Shown here one piece after another: positions 43,178 through 53,197 of a DNA stretch of 64,000 bases (the stretch's first letter is position 1; each line of letters opens with the position of its first letter). Source of the DNA: Deltaproteobacteria bacterium (lineage in GTDB: Bacteria; Desulfobacterota; Binatia; Binatales; Binataceae); NCBI GenBank assembly GCA_019237115.1, contig JAFAHS010000071.1:1-64000 (forward strand), written 5' to 3'. The notes under the pieces are model-generated. The model was not told the origin of the DNA. It worked only from the letters and a program-made list of their open reading frames with translations, and ran no database searches. A program made the position numbers and the translations under genes.

Positions 43178-44452
43178 ATGAAGATCGGATTTATTTCCCA
43201 GCCTTTTGACAATATAATACTTCCAAACCCCGGCGGTTCGATGGGATTGCTGACGTGGGAACTGGCCCGGCGGCTCAGCCGGTCATGCCAGGTGGAAGTC
43301 TGCGCGCCTGTCATTGGACGACAGCCTCGGCATGAGCGATGGGAAAACGTGTGGTTCCATCGGTTCCGACTGAGGCCCGACCGGTGGCTGCTGGACAGAC
43401 CCAGAGGGCTAAAAGGCCCCACGAGTGAGCGAAACGACATACACTCAGTCTTGTATTACCCACTCTACGTCCTGCGCGTTGCGAACCATCTGCGAGCGAG
43501 CGGGTGCGATATAGTCCACATCCATAACTTCTCGCAGTTTGTCCCTATCGTCCGGCTGCTCAACCCAAAAGCCAAGATAGTCCTCCATATGCATTGCGAT
43601 TGGCTCAACGAACTCGACCGGAATCTGATTGACAAACGGCTCAAACACGTCAACGCAATAATTGGATGTTCCGATTACATAACGAATCAGGTAAAAACAC
43701 GGTTTCCTCAGTATGCGGACCGTTGTGCCACCCTCTATAATGGTGCAGACATTGGTCGATTTTCTGAGCGATCACCGATACCACTTGAAAAAGAACGCAA
43801 ACGCGTCCTTTTTGTTGGACGCGTGTCGCCGGAGAAAGGCCTCCACGTTCTGCTCGATGCCTACAAACGGGTGACTGCGCAGGAACCGAAGGCTCAGCTG
43901 AGGATCGTTGGCGGTCCGTATATTCCACCTCTCTCTTTCCACGTCGACCGAAGTAGCGATCCGATGGTGAATGGCCTGCGCCGATTCTACACCTTGAACT
44001 ATATGGAATATCTGCAGGAACGCGCAAAAGCGATGCCTGAGAACTGCGTGTCTTTTCTCGGCCATCTCGAGCACGGCGATTTGCCGGTCATGTTTTGTGA
44101 CGCGGATGTATTTGTACAGCCTTCGGTGTGGGGCGAGCCTTTCCCGCTGTCAGTGGTGGAAGCAATGGGGGCGGGGCTTCCCGTGGTTGCTTCGCGAGTC
44201 GGTGGGTTACCCGAAAGCGTGGTGGACGGAGAAACTGGGCTCCTGGTTGAACCGGACAACCCGGGCTCTCTTGCAGACGCAATACTCCAGCTGGTCTGTA
44301 ACAAACAACGCGCGCAGTGCATGGGCACCGCCGGCGCCGAGCGTGTCAGGAAGCTGTTTTCCTGGGACGCTATTACCGCAAGACTTCGTTCACTATATGA
44401 AGCGCTAACTTCAGGGGGGGCGATAGCAAGCGTTCCCCTAGCCTCCGAGTAG
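43178..44452 (+). CDS. GT4-family glycosyltransferase (duplicate B)
   Basis: A 424-residue GT-B enzyme paralogous to that at 39170. Shared order: IGFISQPFDN, IHIHNFSQFVPIVR, VLFVGRVSPEKGLHVLLDAY, VQPSVWGEPFPLSVVEAMG and ASRVGGLPESVVDGETGLLV. Compared with duplicate A, the acceptor-domain stretch between residues 60 and 100 is the most different, which is where acceptor choice lies. ATG 43178 is chosen because similarity to duplicate A begins there; an open frame extends to 43034. It follows the oxygenase by 268 bp. Confidence 0.88.
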   Translation: MKIGFISQPFDNIILPNPGGSMGLLTWELARRLSRSCQVEVCAPVIGRQPRHERWENVWFHRFRLRPDRWLLDRPRGLKGPTSERNDIHSVLYYPLYVLRVANHLRASGCDIVHIHNFSQFVPIVRLLNPKAKIVLHMHCDWLNELDRNLIDKRLKHVNAIIGCSDYITNQVKTRFPQYADRCATLYNGADIGRFSERSPIPLEKERKRVLFVGRVSPEKGLHVLLDAYKRVTAQEPKAQLRIVGGPYIPPLSFHVDRSSDPMVNGLRRFYTLNYMEYLQERAKAMPENCVSFLGHLEHGDLPVMFCDADVFVQPSVWGEPFPLSVVEAMGAGLPVVASRVGGLPESVVDGETGLLVEPDNPGSLADAILQLVCNKQRAQCMGTAGAERVRKLFSWDAITARLRSLYEALTSGGAIASVPLASE

Positions 44453-45272
44453 TCGCGGGGTCCCTCCACTCGCGGAAAACTGCGCGTTGACTCGATGCTT
44501 CGCCCCGAGGCCGTGGGGTTAGACCGGGTCACTCACGGCGCAATGTGTAACTAGGCCTCGATGCACTCTGTTTTTGACATCTTCAAGATCGTCTGGTCCA
44601 TGCATCCTCATCGGTTCTGGACGATTTTTGGACTACGAGCCTCTGTGCGGTGGTTTATACCATTTCGGTATTCAGACAGACGACCAGCAAGCGAGGTGCG
44701 GCGGCTCAGCGGATAGGTTCAACGATACTCCCGCCGAAGCTTAAAAACTTGGAGTGCCGGTCCGGCACTGATGTTGCTGACTCTTTCCTGGCTTCTACAT
44801 CGGGATGATTTTGATCGGAGAGGATTTTGCCGACCACGACGACAGCCTGTTCATTCTGAATACGTTGAGGGTCCCGACTTCAGGTTGACAATCTGGCCGG
44901 TTAACGGGCGTTTTTTCCGTTCGCCCCGATGGAGTTCAACCTGGTCCGCCATTTGACTCAGACAGATGTCGGCAGAGGATTTCGAGGTGGTTTGAAGCTA
45001 CGAGTGCGAGTGATCGATCGCGGGATCCAACTTGTAACGGCCCAGGGAGCTGCCCTCTGACCAACTTAGGGCGTTGCGGACAGAATCGATGAGAATGCCG
45101 AGTCCAGGGTCAGTTCGTCCATACTGCTGCGAACGTCGTCTCCGTGCTCCGATCAACAAGATGCTGAGCGGCCGCTTGAGGTCTTCCGGTGAGGCCCGGC
45201 GTTCGACCGCGAGTCGTATGGTTCTAGTCACGGACCCACATCCATCTGACTCCCTTAATCGTTAAGAACACC
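44453..45272. other. 820-bp gap with no recognisable gene
   Basis: No frame gives a protein I can name. Short open stretches occur on both strands, for example codons reading I-L-I-G-E-D-F-A-D-H-D-D near 44806 and a minus-strand stretch at 45000-45230, which may be decayed genes. No terminator or promoter is clear. Confidence 0.4.
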
Positions 45273-46517
45273 GTGAGGTCCATTAAGGCAATCGGGTCTT
45301 ATAGTGTGACCGCGAACAAAGGCAAAAGGCCATGGATGACGGAGTTCTGCGAACAAATATTGGGTTATTGGAGCTCGGGTGCCGAAGAGCCGCTAAGTAC
45401 TCCGTTGCGCGCGGTACCGCAGCGGCTATTGGTGGTGAAAGTCTTCGGGATGGGCGATGGCGTGCTGGTCCGGTCGCTCATCGAGCATCTGAAGGTGCGC
45501 AACCCGGGACTCGAGATCGGAGTGCTGCTTGGACCCGCGACCCGTGAGTCACTGACTCTCGGAGCCGACTTCTGGATTCATCAGTATACCCAGCAGAAAC
45601 TTACGCCGCGTGCTGCGTTGCATTCGTTGAGAGAGATTCGGCGGCGTGATTACGATGCGATTCTGAATTTCGAACAGGCCTCTACCGCGGGCTCGGCCTT
45701 CCTGGCGGCCACCCGGATTCCGCTGCGAGTCGGCTTTCTGCCTACGGTGGAAAGTGCCAAGGGGCGGTTTCTATCTCACGGCGAGCGCTTTCAGGAAGGG
45801 CACTCGATGTGGCAGTCGTTTATCCGACTTGCGCAGATGATCGACCCGGGTCTGTCGGACCAGGTGATGCCGGTTCCCCTCAAGTGCGGTGCCGCCGCGA
45901 AGAGGTGGGCGCAGGAGTGGCTAACCCCGCACCTTCCGCACCGCCCGGCTATCGCGATACATCTGGGGAGCCAGGATCTGGAGTTTCGGCGCTGGCCGCT
46001 GGAGCGGTTCGTGCAATTCGCCGAGCGGATACGCGCCTTGGGACTGGAACCGTCCATCATTCTAACCGGTACCGCGCCCGAGCGCCCATTGATCCGCAGG
46101 TTCATCGATCAATACTCCGGCCACGCGGCCGATGCTTCCTACTCAGGTTCCCTCGAGAAGACCGCGGCTCTGCTGGAACAATGCCAACTGCTGGTCAGTA
46201 ACGACACCGGAATAATGCACCTGGCCGCGGCGATGGGAACCCCGACCGTGGGCCTGTTTGGTCCTAACTCACCGCGCTACTGGGCGCCGGTCGGTCCACG
46301 GGCAACCTTCGTTTATGATACCAAGGTCGCGTGTAGCCCCTGCCTCAACCTTTACGCGAATCGCTGGCCGCTAGAATGTGCCAACCCCGAGAAGAGCCGT
46401 TGCATGCTCGATATCGGCGTTGACTCCGTGCTGAACGCTGCTCGGAGTGTGATAACCGGTGCTTGGCTCGGAAACCCCGAGGCCGCGAATGGGCGCACAG
46501 CGGCAGGTCTTCATTAA
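45273..46517 (+). CDS. GT9-family glycosyltransferase (heptosyltransferase-like)
   Basis: A 414-residue GT-B enzyme. RLLVVKVFGMGDGVLVRSL opens the acceptor domain, the linker is IAIHLGSQDLEFRRWPLERF, and the donor site is VSNDTGIMHLAAAMGTPTVGLFGP followed by NSPRYWAPVGP. A Cys-rich tail (CSPCLNL, CMLDIG) is typical of the family. GTG 45273 starts the frame; ATG 45336 is an alternative. The 3' end overlaps the following GT4 gene by 29 bp, so they are coupled. It is a second, distant GT9 relative of the one at 22735. Confidence 0.88.
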   Translation: MRSIKAIGSYSVTANKGKRPWMTEFCEQILGYWSSGAEEPLSTPLRAVPQRLLVVKVFGMGDGVLVRSLIEHLKVRNPGLEIGVLLGPATRESLTLGADFWIHQYTQQKLTPRAALHSLREIRRRDYDAILNFEQASTAGSAFLAATRIPLRVGFLPTVESAKGRFLSHGERFQEGHSMWQSFIRLAQMIDPGLSDQVMPVPLKCGAAAKRWAQEWLTPHLPHRPAIAIHLGSQDLEFRRWPLERFVQFAERIRALGLEPSIILTGTAPERPLIRRFIDQYSGHAADASYSGSLEKTAALLEQCQLLVSNDTGIMHLAAAMGTPTVGLFGPNSPRYWAPVGPRATFVYDTKVACSPCLNLYANRWPLECANPEKSRCMLDIGVDSVLNAARSVITGAWLGNPEAANGRTAAGLH

Positions 46518-47538
46518 TCTGCGTTCGCAGACCGCCGGGCTGCGCGGGGTGCAGCGCTATACCGCCGAAGTATGGCGACGGCTTGCAGATCGTGTCGCCA
46601 CGGTCGCGCCCAGCAAGCCAATGAATGGGGTGCGAGGTCACTTGTGGGAGCAGACGCTGCTGCCTGGCAAGATTGGCGACGCGTTGCTCTGGAGCCCCGC
46701 GAATACCGGGCCGTTGAGAGTTGCAAACCAGGTGCTCACGATTCACGACCTGGGGTCGTTGGAGCACCCGGAATGGTACAATTCAATGTTTGCCACCTGG
46801 TACCGCTGGCTCATTCCGGAACTGCTGAGACGCGTGCGGCGCGTCATTACAGTCTCGCGCTATACGCAAGAGAGAGTCTTGGCCTTGGTCCCGATCGACC
46901 AATCGAAGGTGACGATTGTTCAAGGCGGAGTCGGAGATAGCTTTCATCCGCGCCCGGCGGACGAGATTGCGAGGGTGCGAGGCGAGCTGAGGCTTCGGAC
47001 TCCTCACTACCTGCTGAGCCTCGCGGCTCTTGAGCCGCGCAAGAATCTTCGCCGTCTGCTGGTGGCGTGGTCATCATGTGTTGCGCGATTGCCCGACGAC
47101 ATCTGGCTCGTGATCGCCGGCGCCAGTGCGCCTCGCAACGTCTTCAGCAACTTTGAAATGGGTGAGCTCCCGCCCCGCGTGCATTGCGCGGGCTTCGTAG
47201 CCGATGCCGATCTGCCCGCCCTCTACAGCGGAGCGCTAGCCCTGGTCTATGTCTCCTTATATGAGGGGTTTGGCCTGCCGGTGCTGGAAGCGATGGCCTC
47301 CGGAACTGTGCCGATTGTCTCCGATAACACTTCGCTCCCGGAGGTGGTTGGGGACGGGGGCATCTACGTGGATCCGTTCGACCCCGACCAGATCGCGGCA
47401 GCTATCGAGCGCGTCGTCGATGATTCCGCGCTTCGGGCAACCCTGAGGGCACGAGCCAGTCAGCAAAGCCGACGCTTCAGCTGGGCGCGTGCGGCTGCTC
47501 AAACTTGGACAGTCCTCAGGGAAGCGATGGTATCGTGA
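46489..47538 (+). CDS. GT4-family glycosyltransferase
   Basis: A 349-residue GT-B enzyme. Motifs include [68 protein letters not shown] and [19 protein letters not shown] with the donor E-x-(7)-E, followed by [17 protein letters not shown]. This is a mannosyl/rhamnosyl-type GT4 pattern. ATG 46489 aligns with the family; the frame extends to 46459. It overlaps the GT9 stop and precedes a decayed CgeB-like gene. Confidence 0.88.
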   Translation: MGAQRQVFINLRSQTAGLRGVQRYTAEVWRRLADRVATVAPSKPMNGVRGHLWEQTLLPGKIGDALLWSPANTGPLRVANQVLTIHDLGSLEHPEWYNSMFATWYRWLIPELLRRVRRVITVSRYTQERVLALVPIDQSKVTIVQGGVGDSFHPRPADEIARVRGELRLRTPHYLLSLAALEPRKNLRRLLVAWSSCVARLPDDIWLVIAGASAPRNVFSNFEMGELPPRVHCAGFVADADLPALYSGALALVYVSLYEGFGLPVLEAMASGTVPIVSDNTSLPEVVGDGGIYVDPFDPDQIAAAIERVVDDSALRATLRARASQQSRRFSWARAAAQTWTVLREAMVS

Positions 47539-47668
47539 GGAGTTCCGTAGCATTCCTTGAACACCCTTCGCAGAATCCGCTTTAGTGCTGACCAGCGTGC
47601 CCAGCGAATTAACTGCCACAAGCTCGCTGGCTACCACGGAATTCCACTACACACCTGGCGCCGGTCCC

Positions 47669-48618
47669 GTGCGGATCTTGCTGTTCGATACAACCGCCCA
47701 CGCTTCCCCCTGGCCCTCTTTTTGAACGACCTTGGCGGCCTTGCCTGCGAGAACACCGAGCATTTTTGCTACACGTTGTCGAGGGGGCTCGTTTTCTGCT
47801 CCAGCGTTCCTTTTCCGATCGGGCCACCATCCGAGTTCTCGATTGGGTCACGATGATCGTTCGCACCCGTACCACAGGGCCCTTGCATATCGGACAGCCT
47901 CACGGCTCCTCGGCTATCGGCGCCACCCGGTTTCGTCTTCGGTGTCGAATGAGGCGCCGATTACATAGGCTGCCGAGTTCCGACCGAATCTGGAGGTGGT
48001 ACTGATGGGATTCCACATCGCGCCCAAGGTCGTTGCTGCGATCAGAAATGAGATCGGCACGATCACGGTCAACTACGCGACCGACGATGCCTTCAATTGG
48101 TGGACGGGGTCCCCCGAACTGATCAGATCGATACCTCACTACGATATTTACGCGACCACCAAGCAGGATTATCGCTGATGTCAAACGGGCGGGCGGCCGT
48201 GACGACGCTACATAGATTGGTTACAAGTCCTCAGTACACTTCTATGCCCCCCGCTACTGTTGGATGAACGGAAACGATTCGGCGCCGACGTGGCATTCGC
48301 CGGCGAGGCCGACACCGATCGTTTCCCCTTTTCAGAACATTGCTTCGGCGGATACCCGACTTGAATCTGGCGCTCTACGGCGGACTGTGGAATCAGGACG
48401 GTCAGCTGCGGAGCTATTTTCGTGGAGCGGTCCGGGGACGCGATTTTCGGATGGCTCATGGAGGGGCAAAGATCGTAGTCAACCTGGTCCGACCAGAAAA
48501 TCGCGATGACCATGTTATGCGGACGTTTGAGGGCCCGCCGTGCGGTGCCTTCAGGCTGCATGAGCGCACGGAATCGCTCCTGAACATTTACAGAGGGCGG
48601 GGACACCGCTTTCTTTAA
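47669..48618 (+). pseudogene. decayed CgeB-like glycosyltransferase gene
   Basis: Reading all frames, the order of a CgeB-family glycosyltransferase appears in pieces: VRILLFDTTA from GTG 47669, then PNLEVVLMGFHIAPK, ITVNYATDDAFN and IPHYDIYATTKQDY to a TGA at 48176, then RIG-type IGYKSSVHFYAP, DERKRFGADVAFAGEAD, LNLALYGGLWNQDGQLR, GGAKIVVNLVRPENRDD and CGAFRLHERTESLL. At least four frame changes and one in-frame stop separate them. The gene cannot make a protein. The C-terminal end (about 80 residues) is missing. Confidence 0.8.
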
Positions 48619-48834
48619 TCGAGCGGCCGCTTCGCCGCACCAAAGTCGATCACTCTCCGTCTGCGTGTCTAGTCCCGAGAAGAGTTACAGAGTTCCACTG
48701 ACAGCAAGCGCCTGACGCGGGCTACCAAGACCTGTTCGGATTCTGAAATATCCCGTGTCAGCGAGTCGAGGCTCCTGGGGATCGGCGATCAGAGCACCTG
48801 GATACTCGACGATTAACGTATATAGAGGTCAAAG

Positions 48835-49578
48835 GTGGCACCTACCATCTATCTGCCAATGGATGCAATGCGCGAAATCAAAATAGCCGTGTCCAGGGCG
48901 GTGAAAGCGAACAAACTTGCTGTTCCAGCTGTTTCCGAAGCAGATCTATTTTCACACCCTTTGGATATCCGGCTAATTGACCTCGAACAGGTCGACGGTA
49001 ACACGACTCTGCGGGAACAGATCTTGATCGTTGCTCTTGCCAAGCGGCGCGATGCGCAAAAGGTATTTGAGTTCGGCACCTTTGACGGTAAGACTAGTGC
49101 GAATCTGGCTGCCAATCTCGGCCCTGAAGCGGAGATCCTGACCATCGATCTTGAAGCAGCACAGGCCGGTGCGACCAGGATGTCAATCGGAAAGAAAGAC
49201 CTAAGATTCGTCCGCAAAGATCAAATTGGAGCGAAATTGGGCAGCTTTTCCGGTGTCGTGCAGCTATTCGGGGATACTGGCCGGTTCGATTTTTCGCCTT
49301 GGTATCGCACTCGGGACTTGGTGTTTGTTGACGCCTGCCATGAATACCAATATGTGCGGAACGATACAGAAATTGCGTTTAAGCTTTTGCAGCCCTCCGG
49401 TCTTCTCATCTGGCACGACTATGGTACGTGGGTAGGTGTCACACGTGCGCTGAATGAATTTTACGTACTGGACCCGCGCTTCCGGGCTCTTCGACACATA
49501 GCCGGCACTGCTATCTGCTTTTTGGAAGTTGGCCTGGACCATCCCGAAGAACCGCCGCCGGTCTGTAGGGTTCTTTGA
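48835..49578 (+). CDS. SAM-dependent methyltransferase (Methyltransf_24-like)
   Basis: A 247-residue class I methyltransferase. VFEFGTFDGKTSANLA near residue 79 is the SAM loop, then ILTIDLEAAQ, FDFSPWYRTRDLVFVDACH near 157 and LLIWHDYGTW. The D-x-C-H and H-D-Y pattern is that of small sugar/glycan methyltransferases of the Methyltransf_24 group. GTG 48835 has GAGG six bases upstream. It stands 217 bp after the decayed CgeB-like gene and could methylate a hydroxyl of the polymer, which would suit the Wzt capping model. Confidence 0.75.
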   Translation: MAPTIYLPMDAMREIKIAVSRAVKANKLAVPAVSEADLFSHPLDIRLIDLEQVDGNTTLREQILIVALAKRRDAQKVFEFGTFDGKTSANLAANLGPEAEILTIDLEAAQAGATRMSIGKKDLRFVRKDQIGAKLGSFSGVVQLFGDTGRFDFSPWYRTRDLVFVDACHEYQYVRNDTEIAFKLLQPSGLLIWHDYGTWVGVTRALNEFYVLDPRFRALRHIAGTAICFLEVGLDHPEEPPPVCRVL

Positions 49579-49894
49579 AGTGGTTTCTTACGTTTCGCGT
49601 GAACAAATACCTCATAAGCGCTCTCCATCAAACTGCGACGGTCTCAAAACTATATGCCCATATGGCTTCGCAGACTGGGGAGTCGGAGCTCCATAATCCT
49701 CAGACTGCAACTTGGAGTGGCCGCCGGCACCAGGACGCTGAAAATACCAGCGTGCCTTCATGCACTGTTGTTCCAGTACAAGCGAATGGAAGGTCCGTCC
49801 TCCGATTCTCATGTCTTCTCATTCAAGACATTCAGTTCAAAAAGTTCTCTTGCGATTAGGTCCGTAAAGGCGAGGACATTCCGATAAGCTCTCA
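49579..49894. other. gap before the Wzy-like gene
   Basis: 316 bp with no supported gene and no clear regulatory signal. Confidence 0.4.
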
Positions 49895-51289
49895 ATGAAC
49901 GTTCCAGTAAGCGGCATTATTCTAGCCCCGCTCTCAGTCGCAATTCTGTTGTTTCGGCCCTCACGGCTGGCCGAGTGGGCGATATTCGTTAGCATCTTCC
50001 AGGCTGCCGCGGTTGCAAACATTGGCGCCTTTGGCGTCGGGCCCTATTTCTTCGTGGTAATTTTGATCGCATCCCGTTTGATTCCTGAATGGCTCACCGG
50101 GCGTGTCCGATACTTTCGAGACGAAGCCGTTGTAAAACACATGCAGATGATGACCGTGTTTGTGGGCTGGACCGTATTCTCTGCGTTCATATCACCCATT
50201 CTGTTTGCGGGCACCCCCGTGGACGATCCTCGAGTAGGCGTCGACGCCAGTTATCTGCAGCAGATGCCACTGAAGTGGAGCTTTAGCAATGCGGGCCAGG
50301 CTGCATACGTCGTATTGAATTTCTTACTGCTGCTGCAGGTGCTGCAAATGTCCGAGCGGTCGGACTATCTTAAACGTCTGCAGCAGACATTCTCGTGGTC
50401 CGGCGCATGTGTGGTGGTGATTGGTGCGTATCAGATCGCGTGCGCCCATGTAGGGCTCCGGTTTCCCACCTGGCTGTTCAACAGCAATGCGGCATGGGCG
50501 CAACTGTATAACCAGAATTTCGACGGAGTTTCAAGGCTGACAGCCTCATTCAGCGAGCCTTCGACAGTGGCAGCGTTTCTAGCCGCCTGGGTCGTGTTTG
50601 AGATGAACCTGGTTATGACAGAAAAACAGGGCAGCACATGGCACTGGCTCTGTGTCGTCGGTGGTACGATCGCGCTCATCGAAACCGCGTCCACCACAGG
50701 CTACGTGACCGTCGGGTTTGTTTGGATAGTGATCTGTGGCTATTTCACATGGTTCATGGTCAGCACCGGTCGCGTGAAGGTGAAGATGCTGGTTGCAGTG
50801 AGCACTGTGATTATTGGAGCCGCTGTAGCCCTCTATACGGTGCCGAGCGCTCAGTCGCTTGTGAACGGAGTGCTTTTTGAGAAGTCGACGTCGGCTTCAA
50901 GTACTCATAGAATGGCCAGCGTAGGAAGGGCAACGGGTGTCTTTTACGCGACGCTGACCCTGGGTGCAGGGATTGGTTCGAATCGCGCGATGAGTATGCC
51001 TGCCTATGTGCTTAGCAACCTCGGATTGCCCGGAACAGTTCTATTCGTGTGGCTTATTTCGCAGCTCTATGCGCAATACTTTCAGTGGACTCGCCAAGGT
51101 TCGGATTACTCGACTAGGCATTTCATTAAAGCAAGCGGTGCCGCGTTCGTTACCAATCTTCTCGCGATGGCGTTTTCCGGCGCCGAGATTACTGGACCGC
51201 TCCTCTGGATCTTATGGGCAATGTTGCTCGCGGGCATCCGCAGAGCATGGCTGAGCGATTACGTTTCTCAAATGGCTCTATCCGCGTGA
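49895..51289 (+). CDS. Wzy/WaaL-like O-antigen polymerase or ligase
   Basis: A 464-residue polytopic protein with about ten or eleven hydrophobic segments and a long periplasmic loop around residues 185-225 (FPTWLFNSNAAWAQLYNQNF, then RLTASFSEPST). The R-L-T-x-S-F-S-E-P-S sequence before a helix and the late TLGAGIGSNRAMSMPAYVLS loop are what the Wzy_C/O-antigen ligase superfamily shows. It either polymerises repeat units on undecaprenyl diphosphate or ligates the glycan to lipid A core. ATG 49895 is clear. A decayed relative of its first 70 codons lies at 25993. Confidence 0.8.
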   Translation: MNVPVSGIILAPLSVAILLFRPSRLAEWAIFVSIFQAAAVANIGAFGVGPYFFVVILIASRLIPEWLTGRVRYFRDEAVVKHMQMMTVFVGWTVFSAFISPILFAGTPVDDPRVGVDASYLQQMPLKWSFSNAGQAAYVVLNFLLLLQVLQMSERSDYLKRLQQTFSWSGACVVVIGAYQIACAHVGLRFPTWLFNSNAAWAQLYNQNFDGVSRLTASFSEPSTVAAFLAAWVVFEMNLVMTEKQGSTWHWLCVVGGTIALIETASTTGYVTVGFVWIVICGYFTWFMVSTGRVKVKMLVAVSTVIIGAAVALYTVPSAQSLVNGVLFEKSTSASSTHRMASVGRATGVFYATLTLGAGIGSNRAMSMPAYVLSNLGLPGTVLFVWLISQLYAQYFQWTRQGSDYSTRHFIKASGAAFVTNLLAMAFSGAEITGPLLWILWAMLLAGIRRAWLSDYVSQMALSA

Positions 51290-51576
51290 TTGTTGTGAAC
51301 CATGTCCGCCGCGGTTTACCATCTTCCTGAGGTCAAATTCTCAACTGATCATGGGCGAGTTTCAGCCAGCCCTCCGCTTCAAAGACGAAGCTGCAGTGCG
51401 CTGCTTGTGGTGGAACCCGACCGTTGGATGGGTCGCGGCGTTGGGTATCGGGATGTTCTGGCGCCTCGCGATGTTGGGAAACGCGCACCGAATTTCTCCA
51501 TGTTCGGTTCTAAACCACGGGCTTGACTGGATGCCGGCGCCGGAAGCAAATCAACAGACGACGCTCCGCGACTGCG

Positions 51577-52365
51577 TCATCGGTGCACTACCGAGCTTGC
51601 GCTGCCGACCTCGCATGAGGATTTTTCGGTAGTTTTTCCTGGAAGCCATTTGCAGACCGCTTGCTTTAGAAGCGGCCTCAGATAGACGAGGAGATTGCGC
51701 ACACCGGCATGAGGAGGGGAGAGCATGTCGATATGAATCCATTCGAGCCCTCTGCTATCGTTCGAGGCCTCGTGCAGGGCGGGATTAGCAGCCATCGCCT
51801 CTTCGCTGGCAAACATCACAATGTTTTGCCGATACCACCATTCAACCCGTCGCTCCTCGCGGATCAGCGGACGAATAATGTCGAGCATCTTGAAGCGGTG
51901 CTGATCAAACAGACCACGCCAATAAGCCGGCCACTGCTCGTTGACGTGACCGATTCCGCCCTGCCCGGGCACCGCGGCTGAAAATAAAATCAGCGGAGCG
52001 AAGCCGGTCAGAGCGCGTACCAATTCAGCGCCCGCTCGTGGGTCGAGATGTTCCGCGACTTCGAGACATACCGCCAGGTCGTACCGCCCTTCAAAATGAA
52101 GGGGTTGCTGCAAGTCGATTTCTGAGAAGCATTCGGAGGGGATGTACAGTTTTGATCGGTCAACGTAATTACCATCCAATCCGCGAATCGTTGCTACCCC
52201 GTTTTCGCTGAATGACCGCAGCCATCCGCCGACGCCGCAGCCAACATCGATCACACTCTTGATGGCGGCCAGGCGCATGACGAGGGGCGCGACAATCCTG
52301 GCTGACTCGACCGATCGGTCTCCGTGGCGTGCGTAAAAGTCATTATCATACAAGGGTTCTGCCAT
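51577..52365 (-). CDS. SAM-dependent methyltransferase (class I)
   Basis: A 262-residue protein and the only clear minus-strand gene inside the polysaccharide locus. SVIDVGCGVGGWLRSF near residue 37 is the SAM loop; YDLAVCLEVAEHLDP near 95 and GGIGHVNEQWPAYW near 136 follow, as in Methyltransf_11/25 enzymes that modify glycans. The ATG is at 52363-52365. Its opposite strand position means it has its own promoter in 52366-53197. The substrate is unknown. Confidence 0.8.
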   Translation of the reverse strand: MAEPLYDNDFYARHGDRSVESARIVAPLVMRLAAIKSVIDVGCGVGGWLRSFSENGVATIRGLDGNYVDRSKLYIPSECFSEIDLQQPLHFEGRYDLAVCLEVAEHLDPRAGAELVRALTGFAPLILFSAAVPGQGGIGHVNEQWPAYWRGLFDQHRFKMLDIIRPLIREERRVEWWYRQNIVMFASEEAMAANPALHEASNDSRGLEWIHIDMLSPPHAGVRNLLVYLRPLLKQAVCKWLPGKTTEKSSCEVGSASSVVHR

Positions 52366-53197
52366 AAATTAATCCAAAATAGCCAAATCACGAGCCGTCA
52401 CACAAAGCACAATTCGAGCGTCTGCTTCTATATCCAGAATTTTCGTTTTGATTCTACCATTTCGGCGGGAAATTGCACGAAACAGGCTCCTGCCGCAAGG
52501 ATTGTGCCTGCTCTGGTCTTTGGAGCTGCTTGGGCGCTGCGAGTTTCCCAAGCACTGGCGGTTGTGCTAACATTTCCTTACGCAATTGACAGTTCATGTT
52601 GCTCTATCAGCGCTCAAGCAGTTAATAGCGAAAATACAAAAAAATTCTGTTGTATGCTAGGTCGGATTTAGATAGCAAGTTGTTACCCGTGCTGACTGCG
52701 ATATACGTCCTTTACGCCGCGTCGTCAATTCGGATTTAGAAGCGGCGCTTTGATGAACAATAACAGTCGAATAGAAACATTCGATCGAGTTCTCTCGAAA
52801 AGGAAGCTGAGAATATCGCCCATGTCATCGGCCTCGTAAATCGCGAATCTTGCTGAAAGGAACGTTCGCCAGTTTAGTTCGGTCCTAATATCGCGTCTCG
52901 TAAATAATTCAGGGTTGCGGATACCGCGTGATCTCGTTGGCGGATTTGGTCCGGCGAAGGGGGCGAGGGTTCTCGTTGCAGTGGGCGAGCCAACGAGGGT
53001 CAGTGATATCAGCAGCCACCTTCCCGTGGCACGTAGGATCGTCGATCCGTGTAACGTGACCATCAGGTAGGTCGACGGAACTTCGCTCCTCCGCTTGTTT
53101 ATCAGCTGAGCCGCGTGAATCTCGGGAAGGTCAGGTGCTTGCGGGTCGAGGGAATAAGGCGTTGCTGACCTACCGCGACTCGATTCAATACTCCAAA
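52366..53197. other. divergent intergenic region, AT-rich in part
   Basis: 832 bp between the minus-strand methyltransferase and the plus-strand secreted protein. It is AT-rich around 52590-52680, with TTGACA at 52586 but no convincing -10 at the right distance. An open minus-strand stretch at 52725-53063 has no recognised motif and I do not call it. Confidence 0.4.

Noticed and set aside
44560..45250. Possible decayed gene in the 820-bp gap
   Set aside because: Fragments on both strands could not be matched to any family by eye.
52586..52614. TTGACA as a possible -35 promoter element
   Set aside because: No plausible -10 box at 16-18 bp distance.
52725..53063. 112-codon minus-strand frame
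   Set aside because: One hydrophobic stretch but no family and no ribosome site.
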